64,000 nucleotides of DNA from Aminipila sp963524205 (GCA_963524205.1 CAURED010000002.1:62001-126000); one strand, 5' to 3'; counted from the first letter of the stretch, positions 17,529 to 26,343 are shown. Translations and numbers: made by a program. Notes: a model not told the origin generated them from the sequence alone.

Positions 17529-17981
17529 TTATTTATGCAATTTTATTTTGTATAGTGCAGCATAATCATCAAAACCTATATGGGTATAAAATCCTCTCGC
17601 AGGTGTATTTTGATAATCAGTTGAAAGTTCCAGTTTAACAACATCTCCTTGTTCTTTATAATAATCTGCAACAAAATTCAAGCCCTTTCTTCCGAAACCT
17701 TTTCCTCTGCTTTCTTCGGAAATAACAATTTCATCTATATAAACAATTTTTTTACAATGGAACAAATTTTCTCTAATGGCTGCAGCTATTACACCCACTA
17801 CTCTTTCATTTTCGTCTAAAATCTTCCACATCTTATAATTTACATCTTCAATTAGACTAGTAAATAGTTCTGTATACTCCTGGAGATTTGGCTTAGCACA
17901 CCCTTTTTCAACATGATCTCTTAATTGATCATACATTTCATAAAATACCTTTGCATCCTCTTTCTTAGCTTCTTTAAACAT
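17529..17981 (-). CDS. GNAT-family N-acetyltransferase in the metabolic operon
   Basis: A 150-residue Gcn5-fold protein with the acetyl-CoA loop RGKGFGRKG (about 92-100) and a C-terminal NTPARGFYTHIGF segment. The start lies 1 bp after the homocitrate-synthase-like stop, and its ribosome site GGGAGG is made from the last codons of that gene, so translation is tightly coupled. It probably acetylates an amine of a pathway intermediate; the substrate is unknown. Confidence 0.8.
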   Translation of the reverse strand: MFKEAKKEDAKVFYEMYDQLRDHVEKGCAKPNLQEYTELFTSLIEDVNYKMWKILDENERVVGVIAAAIRENLFHCKKIVYIDEIVISEESRGKGFGRKGLNFVADYYKEQGDVVKLELSTDYQNTPARGFYTHIGFDDYAALYKIKLHK

Positions 17982-17982
17982 C

Positions 17983-19134
17983 TTATTTCCTCCCTTTTAT
18001 ATCACTATATATTTTAAAAACATCATCATAGTTAAGCCTGCCAGCGCTTCCTTTTTCCTTAACCTCATTTAGAACCTGCTTTAACATTTCCTGGCTTATC
18101 TCTTTGATATTAAAGCTTTGTTCCAAAATATGCTTAACGATATTCTTCCCTGTATGTTTTCCAATAATAAATTTTGTTTCCGCTCCCACAAGGCTAGGCG
18201 AAAAAGGTTCATATGATTTAGGATCGTTCAATACAGCACTGGCATGCAATCCCGATTCATGCGAAAATGCATTTTCGCCCACAATTGGCATTAACGGACT
18301 GAAGTTAACCTCTGAATATTCGCCAATCATTGTTGACAGCTCCTTAAATAGCTGAGTGTTTATATTATCAAAATCGTATTCAGTAAGTTCCTTTACTGCC
18401 ATAATACATTCCTGTAAAGAAGGGCTTCCTGCTCTTTCACCTAACCCGTTTATTGTTGTCTGAATTTGATCTGCCCCAGCCATAACTGCGGACACAGTAT
18501 TTGCGGTCGCCATTCCAAAATCATTATGCAAGTGAGTACTTATTTGGGCACCGCCTAACCGTTCTTTCATTTCTTTAACCATATTATATGTATCAATAGG
18601 CGTCAGTCTGCTAACTGTATCTACCACTGCAACTATATCGGCTCCTACATCAAGCACAGACTTATACATACGAAGTATGAATTCAAAGTCCGTACGAGTA
18701 GAATCTTCTGCACCAAAAGCTACATATAGTTTCTTTTTTTTAGCATAATCGACTGCATCAACAGCACTCTCTATTAATTCCTGAGGATGAATATTCGTCA
18801 TATTTGACTTAGCTTTAAGCAATATATCAGAAGTAGGAATAAAAAAAGTTACGCCGTGACACCCTGCTTCATAAACCAAATCTATGTCCTCTCTGCTTGT
18901 TCTAGCAAGAGCCATAACCTTAGCTTGTGTTCCCAAATTTGCAACTTTTTTAATTATGTTAAACTCCTGCTCCGATACTGCAGGAAATCCAGCTTCAATA
19001 TAGTTAATACCGACCTGGTCCAATTTTAAAGCAATATTAATCTTTTGCTCTTCAGAAAAGGCTACACCTGCGGTCTGCTCTCCCTCTCTGAGTGTATTAT
19101 CCATGACCGTTACTTTTTTACAGTTTTTTATCAT
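17983..19134 (-). CDS. Homocitrate synthase-like / 2-isopropylmalate synthase-family enzyme
   Basis: A 383-residue DRE-TIM metallolyase. It begins with DNTLREGEQTAGVAFS, closest in pattern to NifV/AksA-type homocitrate synthases. It has the metal-binding HLHNDFGMATAN (about 200-211) and NGLGERAGSPSLQE. The C-terminal part includes HESGLHASAVL and GKHTGKN. It lacks the long regulatory domain of LeuA. It should condense acetyl-CoA with a 2-oxo acid such as 2-oxoglutarate. Aconitase-type and dehydrogenase genes precede it, completing an elongation cycle. The exact substrate is inferred, not shown. Confidence 0.85.
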   Translation of the reverse strand: MIKNCKKVTVMDNTLREGEQTAGVAFSEEQKINIALKLDQVGINYIEAGFPAVSEQEFNIIKKVANLGTQAKVMALARTSREDIDLVYEAGCHGVTFFIPTSDILLKAKSNMTNIHPQELIESAVDAVDYAKKKKLYVAFGAEDSTRTDFEFILRMYKSVLDVGADIVAVVDTVSRLTPIDTYNMVKEMKERLGGAQISTHLHNDFGMATANTVSAVMAGADQIQTTINGLGERAGSPSLQECIMAVKELTEYDFDNINTQLFKELSTMIGEYSEVNFSPLMPIVGENAFSHESGLHASAVLNDPKSYEPFSPSLVGAETKFIIGKHTGKNIVKHILEQSFNIKEISQEMLKQVLNEVKEKGSAGRLNYDDVFKIYSDIKGRK

Positions 19135-19152
19135 TGTATCTCCCCCTGTAAG

Positions 19153-20202
19153 CTATCTATCCCGATGAATGAGCTTATCAATTAATTTGTCCATAAACTC
19201 TGCTGCTGTCAAGCTACCTCCTAAGTCAGGAGTAACCTGGTTTTCTCCAATTAACTCCCTTAAAACACCTTTCACTTGCTCTGAAATATGATTTAACTCA
19301 AGTTCTTCAAGCATTAATCTGATAGCGTTTATCATTCCTATTGGATTGGCATAATCTTTGTTTATCAAATCATCTGCTGATCCATGAACAGGTTCTACGA
19401 AAATTGGTTTACTTTCTCCTTTGTTTATTGAACCTGCGGTTGCAATCCCCCCTTGTAATTGTGCTACCAAGTCAGATATGATGTCACCGAACATATTGGG
19501 CGCCACAATCACGTCAAAGCTTTCAGGACATTTTACTAGTTGAGCAACGAGAGAATCCACATAAAAGTGCTCTGCTGTAACTTGTGGATATTTTTTGGCT
19601 TCCTCATAAAAGATATCCTTCCACATCCCATGACCATACTTTAGCACATTGCTTTTATCACATAAGGTTACTTTATTTTTTCTGGCAGAAGCTAATTCAA
19701 AGGCATATTTAATTGTCTTTTCAGTTTTACTTCCCGTATATATCATTTCTTGTATTGCTATTTCATCGGTATCTTTTGTCTTAAATCTTCCCCCAATATT
19801 TACATAAGCCCCTTCCGTATTTTCACGAACAATGGCTATATCAAAATGAGGATTTCCTTTTAAAGGGCAAAGTTTATCCGAGATATGTGCCACAGGTCTA
19901 AAGTTGATATACAAGTCAAAATATCTCCTTATGTCTAAAAGCAAGCCTCCACCATAGTTGTTTTTAATCTTGCTAGGGCAGCCTACCGCTCCAAACAAAA
20001 TAAAATCATATTGGGAACATTTATCCAAAGTTTCTTTAACCTTATCTTCATCAACAGAAAAATATGTATCTGAATCGAGCTCCAGCCAATCTATGCTGTA
20101 AATAAAAGATTCTCTGTCCAAAATATATTTAAGTATTTTAACTCCACATTCTGCTACCACAGGGCCTATACCATTTCCAGGCAATACCGCAATCTTTATC
20201 AT
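19153..20202 (-). CDS. Beta-decarboxylating dehydrogenase (isopropylmalate/homoisocitrate type)
   Basis: A 349-residue protein of the isocitrate/isopropylmalate dehydrogenase family. Start: LPGNGIGP. Substrate-arginine segment: DIRRYFDLYINFRPV (about 89-103). Catalytic and cofactor motifs: VRENTEGAY, NVLKYGHGMW, and the metal-binding NMFGDIISDL. NAD site: EPVHGSADD. It oxidises and decarboxylates a 3-substituted malate to the elongated 2-oxo acid. The VRENTEG form is found in tartrate/homoisocitrate-type and some actinobacterial LeuB enzymes. The 4-bp ATGA overlap with the small aconitase subunit shows coupling. Confidence 0.85.
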   Translation of the reverse strand: MIKIAVLPGNGIGPVVAECGVKILKYILDRESFIYSIDWLELDSDTYFSVDEDKVKETLDKCSQYDFILFGAVGCPSKIKNNYGGGLLLDIRRYFDLYINFRPVAHISDKLCPLKGNPHFDIAIVRENTEGAYVNIGGRFKTKDTDEIAIQEMIYTGSKTEKTIKYAFELASARKNKVTLCDKSNVLKYGHGMWKDIFYEEAKKYPQVTAEHFYVDSLVAQLVKCPESFDVIVAPNMFGDIISDLVAQLQGGIATAGSINKGESKPIFVEPVHGSADDLINKDYANPIGMINAIRLMLEELELNHISEQVKGVLRELIGENQVTPDLGGSLTAAEFMDKLIDKLIHRDR

Positions 20203-20684
20203 ATTCCCCCTCCCTCATAGGATTTCAACAGACCTCCATTCGCTAATATATCTTTTACAAATAGAGGAAATTTAGTTTTAATCAAAACGGTGGTTCCATT
20301 CTTTTCTACATAAACCGTTTCATAATCTTGAGAAAACCAGACTTTATCTGCAACTAATAATAATTTATGTTGCTCCTCATTCACATTAATCACAGGCAAG
20401 CCTATATTGATAGCATTGCGAAAAAAAATTCGACTAAAAGACCTTGCGAAAACAACTTTTACTCCCAAATACTTTATGGCATAGGGGGCTGATTCACGAG
20501 AACTTCCATATCCAAAAAATTCACCGCCAAGAACAATATCTCCAGGTTCTACGTTTTTTGCAAAATCTATATCAAGCTGTTCCAAACAATGCTTTGAATA
20601 AAATTCTGGATCATTATTATTAAGATATTGGGCTGCTAATATTGCATCTGTATCTACATAGTCACCAAAACTCCAAACTTTCAT
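20199..20684 (-). CDS. Aconitase-family dehydratase, small subunit (LeuD-like)
   Basis: A 161-residue swivelling-domain subunit. GDYVDTDAILAAQYL (about 7-21) and GYGSSRESAPYAIK (about 58-71) carry the conserved residues. The substrate loop after the DTD motif reads YLNN. In characterised archaeal-type enzymes that loop differs between isopropylmalate isomerase and homoaconitase, and this form matches neither pattern I remember. It pairs with the large subunit gene and overlaps it by 4 bp. Together they move a hydroxyl between carbons via a dehydrated intermediate. Confidence 0.85.
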   Translation of the reverse strand: MKVWSFGDYVDTDAILAAQYLNNNDPEFYSKHCLEQLDIDFAKNVEPGDIVLGGEFFGYGSSRESAPYAIKYLGVKVVFARSFSRIFFRNAINIGLPVINVNEEQHKLLLVADKVWFSQDYETVYVEKNGTTVLIKTKFPLFVKDILANGGLLKSYEGGGI

Positions 20685-21952
20685 ATATCTACTTCCTCCG
20701 GACTTATTATATATCCCTTTACTACACTAGCAGCAGCAACTGCAGGTGAACATAAGTATATCTCTCCTAATGTAGATCCCATTCTTCCCTTAAAATTTCT
20801 GTTTGTAGTTGCTAAACAGACTTCATTATCTCCGATAACTCCCATATGTCCTCCCAAACACGGACCACAAGTGGGAGGTCCTATTACGGCACCTGCATCC
20901 AAAAATATATCTATAAGACCTTCCTTTATTGCCTGCTTATATATTTTAGGAGTTGCTGGAATAACAATTAATCGGGTATTTCTATTTCTCCGTTTACCGT
21001 AAAGCAGTTTTGCCGATATTCTAAGGTCTTCCAATGAGCCGTTTGTACATGAACCTATGAATACTTGATCCAACAAAATTCGTCTATCTTTCAAGCTTGT
21101 TATGTCCACTTTGTTTCTAGGAGAATGAGGAATTGCAATTTGGTAATCCAACTTATTCAAATCAAATGAAAACTGTTGATGATAATCTTTGGCATCACAA
21201 AGTTCTCTTACTTTGTTTTTGTCATAATTTTTATATCCTATCTTATCAAGCATTTGTATATCCGGATAAAAAAGTGCTGTTTTTGCCCCGCCTTCAACCG
21301 CCATGTTACACATGGTTACTCTATCATTAAACTGCAAGTCAGAACAGCCTTCTCCCGAAAACACTAAAGTTGCATAATTGATTTGATTTATATCTATGCT
21401 TCCCAAAATATTTAGAATCACATCTTTTCCTGACAAAAATGGTCTTGTAAAATGTCCGTCAAGTCTTATATTTACTACCTTTGGCACTTTCACCCATACT
21501 TTTCCAGATAAAATTCCGTAGGCCAAATCAGTAGTTCCCACACCCAATGAAAAAACTCCCAATGCTCCCAAAGAACAACTATGTGAATCTCCCCCAATTA
21601 CAACACTACCAGGTTCTACAAATTGTTTTTCAATAAATTGTATATGTTCAATGCCTACATCTCCTACCTCAAAATAGTTTTTTATTTGTTTTTCATTTAC
21701 CCAATCTCTTACATATTTTTTTAAATTTGCAGTAGCAATATCTTTATTAGGAGTAAAGTGGTCAGGAAAAACAGCAACTTTATCCTTATTCCAAAGGTTT
21801 TGGTTTTCCATTTTGTTGATTTCTTTAATAGCACTTGCCAAAGTAAGACCATTGGTGTATATAAAATCTAGGTCAGCCAATATAAAGCCATCCTTTTGGA
21901 TTTCTTTACCCACATCACTATGATTGAGCAATATGTGTTCCACTATATTCAT
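20681..21952 (-). CDS. Aconitase-family dehydratase, large subunit (LeuC-like)
   Basis: A 423-residue protein. Length and layout match the archaeal-type isopropylmalate isomerase/homoaconitase large subunit. It carries GGDSHSCSLGALG (about 120-132) and the three 4Fe-4S ligands in FIGSCTNG and PTCGPCLGG. NRNFKGRMG near the end binds substrate carboxylate in the family. It needs the small subunit encoded next. Its start is 42 bp after the GNAT gene of the same operon. The cluster makes it oxygen-sensitive, fitting an anaerobe. Confidence 0.87.
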   Translation of the reverse strand: MNIVEHILLNHSDVGKEIQKDGFILADLDFIYTNGLTLASAIKEINKMENQNLWNKDKVAVFPDHFTPNKDIATANLKKYVRDWVNEKQIKNYFEVGDVGIEHIQFIEKQFVEPGSVVIGGDSHSCSLGALGVFSLGVGTTDLAYGILSGKVWVKVPKVVNIRLDGHFTRPFLSGKDVILNILGSIDINQINYATLVFSGEGCSDLQFNDRVTMCNMAVEGGAKTALFYPDIQMLDKIGYKNYDKNKVRELCDAKDYHQQFSFDLNKLDYQIAIPHSPRNKVDITSLKDRRILLDQVFIGSCTNGSLEDLRISAKLLYGKRRNRNTRLIVIPATPKIYKQAIKEGLIDIFLDAGAVIGPPTCGPCLGGHMGVIGDNEVCLATTNRNFKGRMGSTLGEIYLCSPAVAAASVVKGYIISPEEVDI

Positions 21953-21994
21953 ACTTTCACCTCTGATATATAATCCTTTTCTATTAAATCTATT

Positions 21995-22408
21995 TTATTT
22001 TTTTGCTAAAATCATTCCTTGAATATTATCCAAGTCCTTTACAAATCCCATTTTTTCCAAAAATGTTCGTGCTCCTGAAGCTGCAAAACATACAGTGTCC
22101 ATATAATCAAGTTTTTCACACTCTTCAAGTAAAATTTTCATCAATTTTTCACCTATCCCCATACGGCAATAATCTGGATCCACCATTAATGAATGTACAT
22201 AAATAAAGTATGCTTTGTCAGGCGTTCCAGCGAGTATCATTCCTACCATTTTATTGCATTCTTTATCATAAGCTATAACATTAAGTATGCTGTTCTTTAT
22301 GGCTTTGTCCGTCTTTTCTTCATTTCTCCACTTATATTGTGGAAATTTAGATATAAGATTCATTGTCTTTTCCAATGAAATATTCTGATTAATTTTATAT
22401 GTAATCAT
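21995..22408 (-). CDS. GNAT-family N-acetyltransferase (second in the metabolic operon)
   Basis: A 137-residue Gcn5-fold protein with the acetyl-CoA loop CRMGIGEKLM (about 81-90) after a SLMVDPDY strand, and ARTFLEKMGFVKD at the C-terminus. It starts 12 bp after the deacetylase-fold gene and precedes the aconitase genes. A pair made of an acetyltransferase and an amidohydrolase suggests that a pathway intermediate is acetylated and later released; the substrate is unknown. Confidence 0.78.
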   Translation of the reverse strand: MITYKINQNISLEKTMNLISKFPQYKWRNEEKTDKAIKNSILNVIAYDKECNKMVGMILAGTPDKAYFIYVHSLMVDPDYCRMGIGEKLMKILLEECEKLDYMDTVCFAASGARTFLEKMGFVKDLDNIQGMILAKK

Positions 22409-22420
22409 CGGTTAATCTCC

Positions 22421-23437
22421 TTATCTGATCGCTTTTGCTACCTCACATTCAACTGCTCCTTGTATAAACCTTTCAAAAGAAGCTTGAGTTTGTGAATAAT
22501 TATAACCGCCCTCATGAAAACTGATTATTGGTATTCGAAAATGTGAATATATTTTTTTAGCAATCAGTTCATATGATTCACTCCGTAACAAGAATCCTCT
22601 GCAAGGGTCGTCTTTATGAGTATCATACCCCATGGACAAAAACAAAATCTCTGGCTTAAAAAAATCAATTTTCTCTATTAATTTATCAAGTTCTTTTAGA
22701 TATTCATCTTGGTTACACCCTTTTTCCAGTACTTGCAACTCTATATTAGGATTGTTGCCATAGAGTTGTTCCTGATAGGTTTTATCATAAAAGGGATAGC
22801 AAATACTTGGATCCATGTGCATTGAATAATATCTAACTTTATTGTTTTTGTTAAAAAAATCTATGGTTCCATTTCCCAAATGTAAATCCAAATCCAATAT
22901 GCCAATCCTCTGATATTCTTTTTTTCGCATTAGAAGATATTCTATGGATATTGACACATTATTTACATAACAAAAGCCTCCTCCAAAATTTCTACTAGCA
23001 TGATGCCCCGGCGGTCTACAACAAACATAAAAGTTAAAATCATCTTTACTTATAAGTTTATCTACAGCATTTATGCCCAAAGAAGTTGCCAGCAATATTA
23101 TTCTTGGTACATCTCTTGTGATAGGTGTAATCTCATCTTTTAAAAACTTCTTGTTATTACTACAATAAATTTCTTTTTCCTTTAGCCCTTTTGCTTTTTT
23201 ATACAACCAATCTGTATATTCTTTTTCACAACAAAGATTTATAAGCTTTTCCGCCTGTAAATGAATTTCGTTTGAATTTATAATCCTTAAATTACTATTA
23301 TGGCTTAGTACCCCAAAATCCGTATACAAAACTCTTTGTATGTTTTCCGGATATGTCTGCTGCTCTCTTTCCTGCAATTTGTAAACAAAATCAGGATTAT
23401 GTATCCTTGAAAATTCCTCAGACCATAAAATCTGCAT
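22421..23437 (-). CDS. Histone deacetylase-fold amidohydrolase
   Basis: A 338-residue zinc hydrolase of the arginase/deacetylase superfamily, acting on acetyl-amines such as acetylpolyamines in characterised bacterial members. Visible: the active-site RPPGHHA (about 141-147); the zinc ligands in DLDLHLGNGT (first Asp pair and His); and SMGYDTHKDDP, which supplies the third ligand. The usual second histidine of LDxDYHHGNG is Leu here, a small departure. It lies between the radical SAM gene (54 bp upstream) and a GNAT gene (12 bp downstream), so it probably removes an acetyl group in the same pathway. Confidence 0.82.
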   Translation of the reverse strand: MQILWSEEFSRIHNPDFVYKLQEREQQTYPENIQRVLYTDFGVLSHNSNLRIINSNEIHLQAEKLINLCCEKEYTDWLYKKAKGLKEKEIYCSNNKKFLKDEITPITRDVPRIILLATSLGINAVDKLISKDDFNFYVCCRPPGHHASRNFGGGFCYVNNVSISIEYLLMRKKEYQRIGILDLDLHLGNGTIDFFNKNNKVRYYSMHMDPSICYPFYDKTYQEQLYGNNPNIELQVLEKGCNQDEYLKELDKLIEKIDFFKPEILFLSMGYDTHKDDPCRGFLLRSESYELIAKKIYSHFRIPIISFHEGGYNYSQTQASFERFIQGAVECEVAKAIR

Positions 23438-23491
23438 ATAATTTTTGTCCTTTCTGTTTATTTCAAAATTATATTTTTAATTGTATGGGTC

Positions 23492-25021
23492 CTAAAAGTC
23501 AGCCTCTATTTTATCCCAAAATCTATCAAGTTCATTAAACATGTTATTTCTTTGAAAACTTATTCTGTTATTAAAATTTTGTGCAGCAGTACTAAGTGCC
23601 AGTTGCCATAAAGCATAAATCTGATAATTCGAAAGGTATTTCGTTCTTACTACAGGAACACCTGCATTCATAAAATCACAGTTCATAAGATATTTTGAAA
23701 AATCATGCTCGACAATCTCTATTTCAAATTTGCTTGCCTCATTAAAAATAGGAGTCCCTGGATAAGGAACCATTACTGCTATATGAGATACATCGACCAA
23801 TCCCTCTTTTGTCAATTTATCAATACAATTTATAGTAGATAAAGCCGTCTTTACGTTTTCTCCTGGAAGTCCCAATATAAAGTATCCCTGTACACTTATT
23901 CCATACTTTTTAATTAATCGGCACAACTCCTCCGTATTCAAATCAGAATTAGATTTTTGAGACTTAGAACTATTTAAAATGTCATCATCAACGGATTCTA
24001 TACCTATACCTATCTGCTTACAGCCTGCTTTAGCCATTTTTTCTATCAAGGTTTCGTTTAAACCATCAGGGCGTGTTTGACACCACCATGTCAGATTCAA
24101 ACCACTTTCCGCAAGCATGTCGCAAAATTTCATAGCATCTTGTAAATTTGCACCAAAATTTAAATCTCCTATTAATACATCTGTAACATTATATTTATTT
24201 ACAAGAAATTCTATTTCTTCCAATGTACTTTTGATGTCCCTTTTCCTATATTTATCACAAAAAAATTTATTAACTACGCAATAGCTACAGCCACCATTAC
24301 AGCCTCGTGATGTATAAATTCTCGGAATAAGAGGAACATCTTCTGGCCATAAATCATAATCCGGATAAGGCAGTGAATCAAGGTCTTCAATAAGCGGATA
24401 TCCTTCACTCACATGAATGCCTTCACTATCCCTATAGGACAAGCCCTCTATCGTATTCCATGCATGTCTACAATCAATCTGTTTGAATAGTTCAACAAAA
24501 CTTTTTTCTCCCTCTCCTGCCAATACACCATCAATTAAGGGATTGTTCGTCAAAACCTGCTCCACTAAAAAGGAAAAATGAATTCCTCCTAATATAACTT
24601 TACATTGAGGATTTACCTCCTTTGCAATTTGGACAATTTTTAAAGCATTATTATGTGAAAGTGTCATAGATGAAATCCCTATAAGTTTGAATTTTTTTAA
24701 TTCAAGAAGCTTTCTTATGTCAGATTCATCTATAAACTCATTTGTTTTTGTGTATTTTATATAATCATAAAGATGCAAGTCCAAAAGTCCTGTTTTTATT
24801 CCATTTTCCTTTAAGCTTGCCGCTATATATAAAAGTCCCCAATTAGGCTCAATGGGTAAATCTCCAATCAAACTCCCAACCTTTTCTAAAGAATTCCAGT
24901 ATTCAATCTGAACTGGATCAACATATTTTTCTTCAATTTGTTGTAACATATTAGGTTGAATCAATAGTACATCATAATCATCCTTTTTAAAAAAAATATC
25001 ATTAAAATTTATATTACTCAC
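23492..25021 (-). CDS. Cobalamin-binding radical SAM enzyme
   Basis: A 509-residue protein. An N-terminal B12-binding-like domain (about 15-190) has GISSMTLSHNNA and ILGGIHFS segments. A radical SAM domain carries C-x3-C-x2-C in SRGCNGGCSYC (about 238-248). A GYFILGLPGE motif follows, and a C-terminal helical extension. Such enzymes methylate unactivated carbons or rearrange rings. It is the first gene of the ten-gene run, with GAGGTG before the ATG. The reaction cannot be predicted. The flanking B12 lower-loop genes are outside the element. Confidence 0.85.
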   Translation of the reverse strand: MSNINFNDIFFKKDDYDVLLIQPNMLQQIEEKYVDPVQIEYWNSLEKVGSLIGDLPIEPNWGLLYIAASLKENGIKTGLLDLHLYDYIKYTKTNEFIDESDIRKLLELKKFKLIGISSMTLSHNNALKIVQIAKEVNPQCKVILGGIHFSFLVEQVLTNNPLIDGVLAGEGEKSFVELFKQIDCRHAWNTIEGLSYRDSEGIHVSEGYPLIEDLDSLPYPDYDLWPEDVPLIPRIYTSRGCNGGCSYCVVNKFFCDKYRKRDIKSTLEEIEFLVNKYNVTDVLIGDLNFGANLQDAMKFCDMLAESGLNLTWWCQTRPDGLNETLIEKMAKAGCKQIGIGIESVDDDILNSSKSQKSNSDLNTEELCRLIKKYGISVQGYFILGLPGENVKTALSTINCIDKLTKEGLVDVSHIAVMVPYPGTPIFNEASKFEIEIVEHDFSKYLMNCDFMNAGVPVVRTKYLSNYQIYALWQLALSTAAQNFNNRISFQRNNMFNELDRFWDKIEADF

Positions 25022-25432
25022 CTCTATCCCGCTAATTTCCTTTTAATTAACTCGTCAACCATGTTTCAATTTATTATTAGAACCCTCTCATAGTTCACCT
25101 CCCTGATAATATTTCTTCATATCTCTGTCCAATATATGTTCAACCTTTCTTTAAAATTACTAATGCACATTTTTTAATTTGTGTTATATTTTCATATATT
25201 CTACCCAATGTGACATTTTGATTTGTTTACTCTGTTTGTCTTTCTTTGATATCTGTACTGCCAAAATATTTTAGTACCATATCCACTCACTAATCCAAAA
25301 TTTCAGTGAAATGTTTCCTTACCGTCCTCATTGTAGTAATAGCAACTTATACTAAAAAAACTACTAATCAATATTGATAATTAGTAGTTTCTTACATTCT
25401 ATTCATTAATTACATTTCTGATTATGCTCATT
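25022..25432. other. Intergenic region: probable promoter and leader of the ten-gene operon
   Basis: About 410 bp without a recognisable gene. On the minus strand a strong ribosome site, GGGAGGTG (25096-25103), is followed by a four-codon reading frame, ATG-AGA-GGG-TTC-TAA (25091 to 25077). A 12-codon frame, MVDELIKRKLAG, ends just before the radical SAM start. Neither can be called a gene with confidence. The rest is AT-rich and should contain the operon promoter. Confidence 0.35.
25358..25390 (-). terminator. Terminator after the anti-sigma gene
   Basis: AAACTACTAAT (25358-25368) pairs with ATTAGTAGTTT (25380-25390), followed on the minus strand by a run of seven T. A sequence-related hairpin occurs at 26453-26477. 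Confidence 0.7.
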
Positions 25433-25870
25433 TTACTTTTTCATGATTTTGGCTTTTACTAAAAAAATAAGATTGAATGACAATGAAATGATGAACAATA
25501 AAATAAATATATATCCAATTGGTATCAATGCAAACGGTTCAACTAGTGTTCCATCTGGCAAAATTTTTGCACCAATTATATTATAAGAAACAAAACAAAT
25601 AATAGCCGCTAATGCTGAAACTAACATAGAACCTCTTGTAAATGACACCCTTTTATCTTTTTTCCACTTTGCTGAAATGTTTTCCATTAATTTTACCTCC
25701 TGATTTGGAATAGCCGGACTCTCTAAATCCATATTAAGTTTTTGTAACTCATCTCTGCATTGCGGACAGTCAGCTAAATGCTCTTCTACTAACAAAGAGC
25801 TGTCTTTACTACACACTTTGTCATAATACAACGGCAACAGATCTTTAATGACTTCACATGATAATTTCAT
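25433..25870 (-). CDS. Zinc-finger anti-sigma factor
   Basis: About 145 residues starting MKLSCEVIKDLLPLYYD at 25870. The longer frame upstream is rejected because the ATG at 25870 overlaps the sigma stop as ATGA and follows GGAGGAG. The zf-HC2 motif is C near 5, then EEHLADCPQC (H-x3-C-x2-C). Two membrane helices follow (about 70-92 and 105-138). It would hold the ECF sigma factor inactive at the membrane until a signal arrives. Coupled to the sigma gene, inside the element. Confidence 0.85.
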   Translation of the reverse strand: MKLSCEVIKDLLPLYYDKVCSKDSSLLVEEHLADCPQCRDELQKLNMDLESPAIPNQEVKLMENISAKWKKDKRVSFTRGSMLVSALAAIICFVSYNIIGAKILPDGTLVEPFALIPIGYIFILLFIISLSFNLIFLVKAKIMKK

Positions 25871-26343
25871 TTCAACTCCTCCTTTAACTTTATTCTCGCA
25901 CGATGATAAGTGACTCTTGACCAACTTTCTGTTTTACCGAATAATTCAGCTATTTTTAAAAATGATAAATCTCCAAAAAAACGCAGAGTAAATACTTCTT
26001 TATAAGGTTCCTCTAGATTATGGAGTAATTTATGAATTTCAAATGCATTTTCATTACCAGCTAATATTTGTTCAAAACCATCGTCAGAATAATCTGCTAT
26101 ATCATCAATGTTTTCGAAATTAATTTTTTCTTTCTTTAAATATGAAAAGTATGCATTTTTTGCTATTTGGCAGAGCCAAACACTCATCTTACAATTTCCT
26201 TTGAAACCATCAATACTTTTTAATGCTTTGAAAAATGTTTCTTGTGTTATATCTTCTGCGACATTTTCATTTTTTGAAAGACATAATACATATCTATATA
26301 CATCCTTAAAATATTTGGAGTATATCTCTTCAAATTCCGTCAC
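25867..26343 (-). CDS. ECF sigma factor
   Basis: About 158 residues. The GTG at 26343 is chosen as start because GGTGGTGAG lies just before it, and the protein then begins with VTEFEEIYSKYF of sigma region 2. Region 2 includes AEDITQETFFKALKSIDGF and SVWLCQIAKN. Region 4 is LEEPYKEVFTLRFFGDLSFLKIAELFG. Together with the anti-sigma gene it forms a signal-responsive pair within the element. Its target promoters are unknown; the neighbouring metabolic operon is a natural candidate. Confidence 0.87.
   Translation of the reverse strand: MTEFEEIYSKYFKDVYRYVLCLSKNENVAEDITQETFFKALKSIDGFKGNCKMSVWLCQIAKNAYFSYLKKEKINFENIDDIADYSDDGFEQILAGNENAFEIHKLLHNLEEPYKEVFTLRFFGDLSFLKIAELFGKTESWSRVTYHRARIKLKEELK

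Noticed and set aside
15011..25021. Ordinary leucine biosynthesis operon
   Set aside because: The synthase lacks the LeuA regulatory domain and has NifV/AksA-type motifs, and the added aminotransferase, GNATs, deacetylase and radical SAM genes do not belong to leucine synthesis.
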